Shown here one piece after another: positions 12,337 through 13,928 of a stretch of 13,928 nt of DNA. The translations under genes and the position numbers were made by a program. A model generated the notes under the pieces. That model did no database searches. It was not told the origin of the DNA and was given only the letters and a program-made list of their open reading frames with translations. Location: positions 1-13,928 of the forward strand of contig JAJRAX010000297.1 of the NCBI GenBank assembly GCA_028679775.1, given 5' to 3'. The DNA is from Methanothrix sp. (GTDB taxonomy: Archaea > Halobacteriota > Methanosarcinia > Methanotrichales > Methanotrichaceae). Every line of letters starts with the position of its first letter. Positions within the stretch are counted from its first letter, which is position 1.

Positions 12337-13743
12337 CTACAATTTTTTTCTTTCACGTACGACTATTGATAGCACGAACGCCGCAACGGAAAACACAAGT
12401 CCTATCATCATAGAAAAATGAAATCCGTTCATTAATGCGCCAATATCAAGTTCGGAAAATGCAACAATACCATCTTCTGCAGTCGCAATCGTAAAGGTCG
12501 TTGCATATAGCGCTATGCCAATGACACATCCAAGATACATTGCAGCAATCATCAGTGATGATGCGGTACCTTCTTCGCCGCTTGGGGCATAATCGACAAC
12601 TCTGCTGGCTACTGGCCCTCCTGCAAATCCCCAGAAAAGTCCCATTAAAATGAGACCCGCAATGAGCAAAATCCGTCCCATCTCAGGGATAATCACCAGA
12701 TAGATGCTGCTAATCGCAATCAATACAAGACATGCCGCAATGGCAAAGGGTCTGCGGCCAATTCTGTCTGACCATTTTCCTAGAGGGATGCCAATAATCG
12801 CAGTGATTGCAGGTGGAATCAGCAGATATAGACCGCTAACTGCTGAATCGAACTGCATTCCTGCCTGAAGGTAGAAAGGCAGGAGATAAAAAACTCCCAT
12901 ATATACAATGCTAATAATAAAAAATGCGAGGAAAACTGCTGTAAACTTCCATGCAGCGAAGATGCGGACGTTAATCAGCGGGGTTGTGCACTGCAGTTCC
13001 CTTGCGAGAAATGCAATAGCACACATTAAGCCTAGAATCATGCAGAGCAGCATCTGCTGATTGGCGATTCCAAGATGTGGGATACGTTCTAGGGCATATA
13101 CCTCAAATACTATCGTTCCAAAGAGCAAAACAGCACCGGTAAAGTCGAATGGCTGTCTTATCCTGGGGCCATCCTTGGGGATCGCATGCAGGCCAAAAGG
13201 CAAAAGAAGGAGTCCTATCGGGATATTGACTAGGAAAATCCAATGCCAGGTCAGATAATGAGTGATCAATCCCCCGATAGCAGGACCTGCAACGGCACCA
13301 ATGGAGACTGTCATTGCCATTGTACCAAGAGACATTCCCAGCATATTTTTCGGCAGATACGTCACGCATAGCAGAGGTGCAGTTGCAGCAATCATGGCAG
13401 CCCCTATTCCCTGAAGAATTCTGGATGCAAGAAGAAATCCAAAATTGGAGGAGAGTCCGCATGCTGCAGATCCGAGAGTAAAGATGAGGAGACCTCCGAG
13501 AAATATTTTCCTGAGAAAACCCCGCTCTGCAATCTTTCCAAAGACGAGAATGAGTCCTGCCATCATCAAGAGATATGTGATGACGACCCAGGAGATCGTC
13601 CCTGCATCGATCCCGAATGATTCGGACATTTGTGGGAGGACGATATTTACAATCGAACTATCAAGCCCGTCAAAGAGCATCCCGGTTGCAGCGGCTGCGA
13701 GAAGGAGCTTTTGATGCAGGGGATTGGTGATGATGTCTGACAT
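12337..13743 (-). CDS. 14-TM MFS drug-efflux-type transporter (EmrB/QacA, DHA2)
   Basis: This 468-residue membrane transporter belongs to the DHA2 group of proton-coupled exporters. Signatures: motif D1-like LFDGLDSSIVNIVLP at the first helix; a motif A-like loop GKIAERGFLRKIF; motif C-like GAVAGPAIGGLI; WHWIFLVNIPIG; and a second-half loop GKWSDRIGRRPF. The substrate cannot be told from sequence. The frame is open upstream to 13920, but I chose the ATG at 13743 (MSDIITNPLHQK) because family members start here and the upstream part is translated repeat-like DNA. No Shine-Dalgarno is obvious. Sampled 60-base blocks give about 43% GC here against about 63% in hisS. Together with the mobile-element-like DNA upstream, this suggests horizontal acquisition. 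It converges with hisS, with 8 bases between. Confidence 0.88.
   Translation of the reverse strand: MSDIITNPLHQKLLLAAAATGMLFDGLDSSIVNIVLPQMSESFGIDAGTISWVVITYLLMMAGLILVFGKIAERGFLRKIFLGGLLIFTLGSAACGLSSNFGFLLASRILQGIGAAMIAATAPLLCVTYLPKNMLGMSLGTMAMTVSIGAVAGPAIGGLITHYLTWHWIFLVNIPIGLLLLPFGLHAIPKDGPRIRQPFDFTGAVLLFGTIVFEVYALERIPHLGIANQQMLLCMILGLMCAIAFLARELQCTTPLINVRIFAAWKFTAVFLAFFIISIVYMGVFYLLPFYLQAGMQFDSAVSGLYLLIPPAITAIIGIPLGKWSDRIGRRPFAIAACLVLIAISSIYLVIIPEMGRILLIAGLILMGLFWGFAGGPVASRVVDYAPSGEEGTASSLMIAAMYLGCVIGIALYATTFTIATAEDGIVAFSELDIGALMNGFHFSMMIGLVFSVAAFVLSIVVRERKKL
12343..12349 (+). terminator. T7 tract downstream of hisS
   Basis: Seven T residues lie 15 bases after the hisS stop. On the other strand the same bases encode the Lys-Lys near the end of the convergent MFS transporter. 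Confidence 0.5.
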
Positions 13744-13792
13744 AGCGCCATAGTGGTACGTAAAAGAAGCTCTTCTACATTGCGGTATGTGA

Positions 13793-13891
13793 TGTGTCGA
13801 ACCTCCTGGATTGTCGGGCGCAGGGGCAGAGAATCCCTGCCTTTTCAAAGGCGGGATGAATCGTGCCCCGCCCAGATTACTTTCACGTTGA
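13793..13891 (+). mobile_element. Putative right-end remnant of an IS200/IS605-type (TnpB) element
   Basis: The plus-strand DNA folds strongly: outer arms GGGC...GGGGCA (13816-13828) pair with TGCCCCGCCC (13864-13873). An inner hairpin ATCCC-T-GCCTT / AAGGC-GGGAT (13833-13857) has a TTCA loop. A plus-strand reading frame open from 13793 to 13891 gives CVEPPGLSGAGAENPCLFKG and continues with the residues GMNRAPP. This is the kind of C-terminal tail seen in TnpB proteins, where the CDS end overlaps the guide-RNA scaffold. No TnpB body is present; the transporter gene lies where it would be. The assignment rests on recalled resemblance; a chance GC-rich hairpin is the alternative. Confidence 0.4.
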
Positions 13892-13928
13892 TAAGACTCA
13901 AGCAGCGCGCACAAAACCACAAAAACAA

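Noticed and set aside
13744..13920. N-terminal extension of the MFS transporter by 59 residues
   Set aside because: The extension is polar, Pro/Gly/His-rich and is the complement of the folded IS-like element. Family members begin just before the first helix, at the ATG at 13743.
1..13928. CRISPR array, prophage, integrase or attachment sites
   Set aside because: No regularly spaced direct repeats, integrase or phage structural genes are visible on either strand.

Overview
The window is archaeal, most likely from a methanogenic euryarchaeon. It carries the small subunit of the D-family DNA polymerase (DP1), a fibrillarin-like RNA 2'-O-methyltransferase, the archaeosine radical-SAM protein RaSEA, an ER/archaeal-type signal peptidase and a NikR nickel regulator. 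Its promoters have TATA boxes and several genes look leaderless. The gene mix, codon style and a set of unusual small secreted proteins make me think of Methanothrix (Methanosaeta), but that genus call is inference.

Layout. 1-642: 3' part of a RaSEA gene, cut by the window edge. 703-1569: tandem-domain universal stress protein. 1570-1918: AT-rich spacer with the promoter and structured leader of a DUF1646-type ion transporter (1919-3028). 3164-4299, minus strand: a run of three poorly known genes (two-TM peptide, small charged protein, Cys-rich glutamine-amidotransferase-like protein). This run diverges from nikR (4430-4852), with a candidate operator between them. nikR is followed by a fibrillarin gene (4873-5532). 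Signal peptidase (5566-6330, minus) and DP1 (6372-7907, plus) then diverge from a 41-base region in which two promoters appear to interlock.

8206-10879 is the most interesting part: a tandemly duplicated two-gene module, A1-B1 then A2-B2. All four proteins have export signals and none belongs to a family I recognise. The A proteins have two copies of a beta-rich repeat (VGN..ALA.G...NN..I...NQ type) separated by a cysteine cluster. The B proteins end in a related strand-rich block and a shared C-terminal tail. Both A genes lack a usable ATG, GTG or TTG in the expected place. Both instead have ATT at the ideal distance from an identical Shine-Dalgarno, which suggests a conserved non-canonical AUU start. 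A secreted, self-assembling surface or sheath component is a reasonable hypothesis.

10964-12328: histidyl-tRNA synthetase with an odd Ala/Ser-rich insert. 12337-13743, minus: a 14-TM drug-efflux-type MFS transporter of clearly lower GC than its neighbour, probably acquired. Upstream of it, 13793-13891 holds a strongly folded element with a TnpB-like C-terminal reading frame, resembling the right end of an IS200/IS605-family element.
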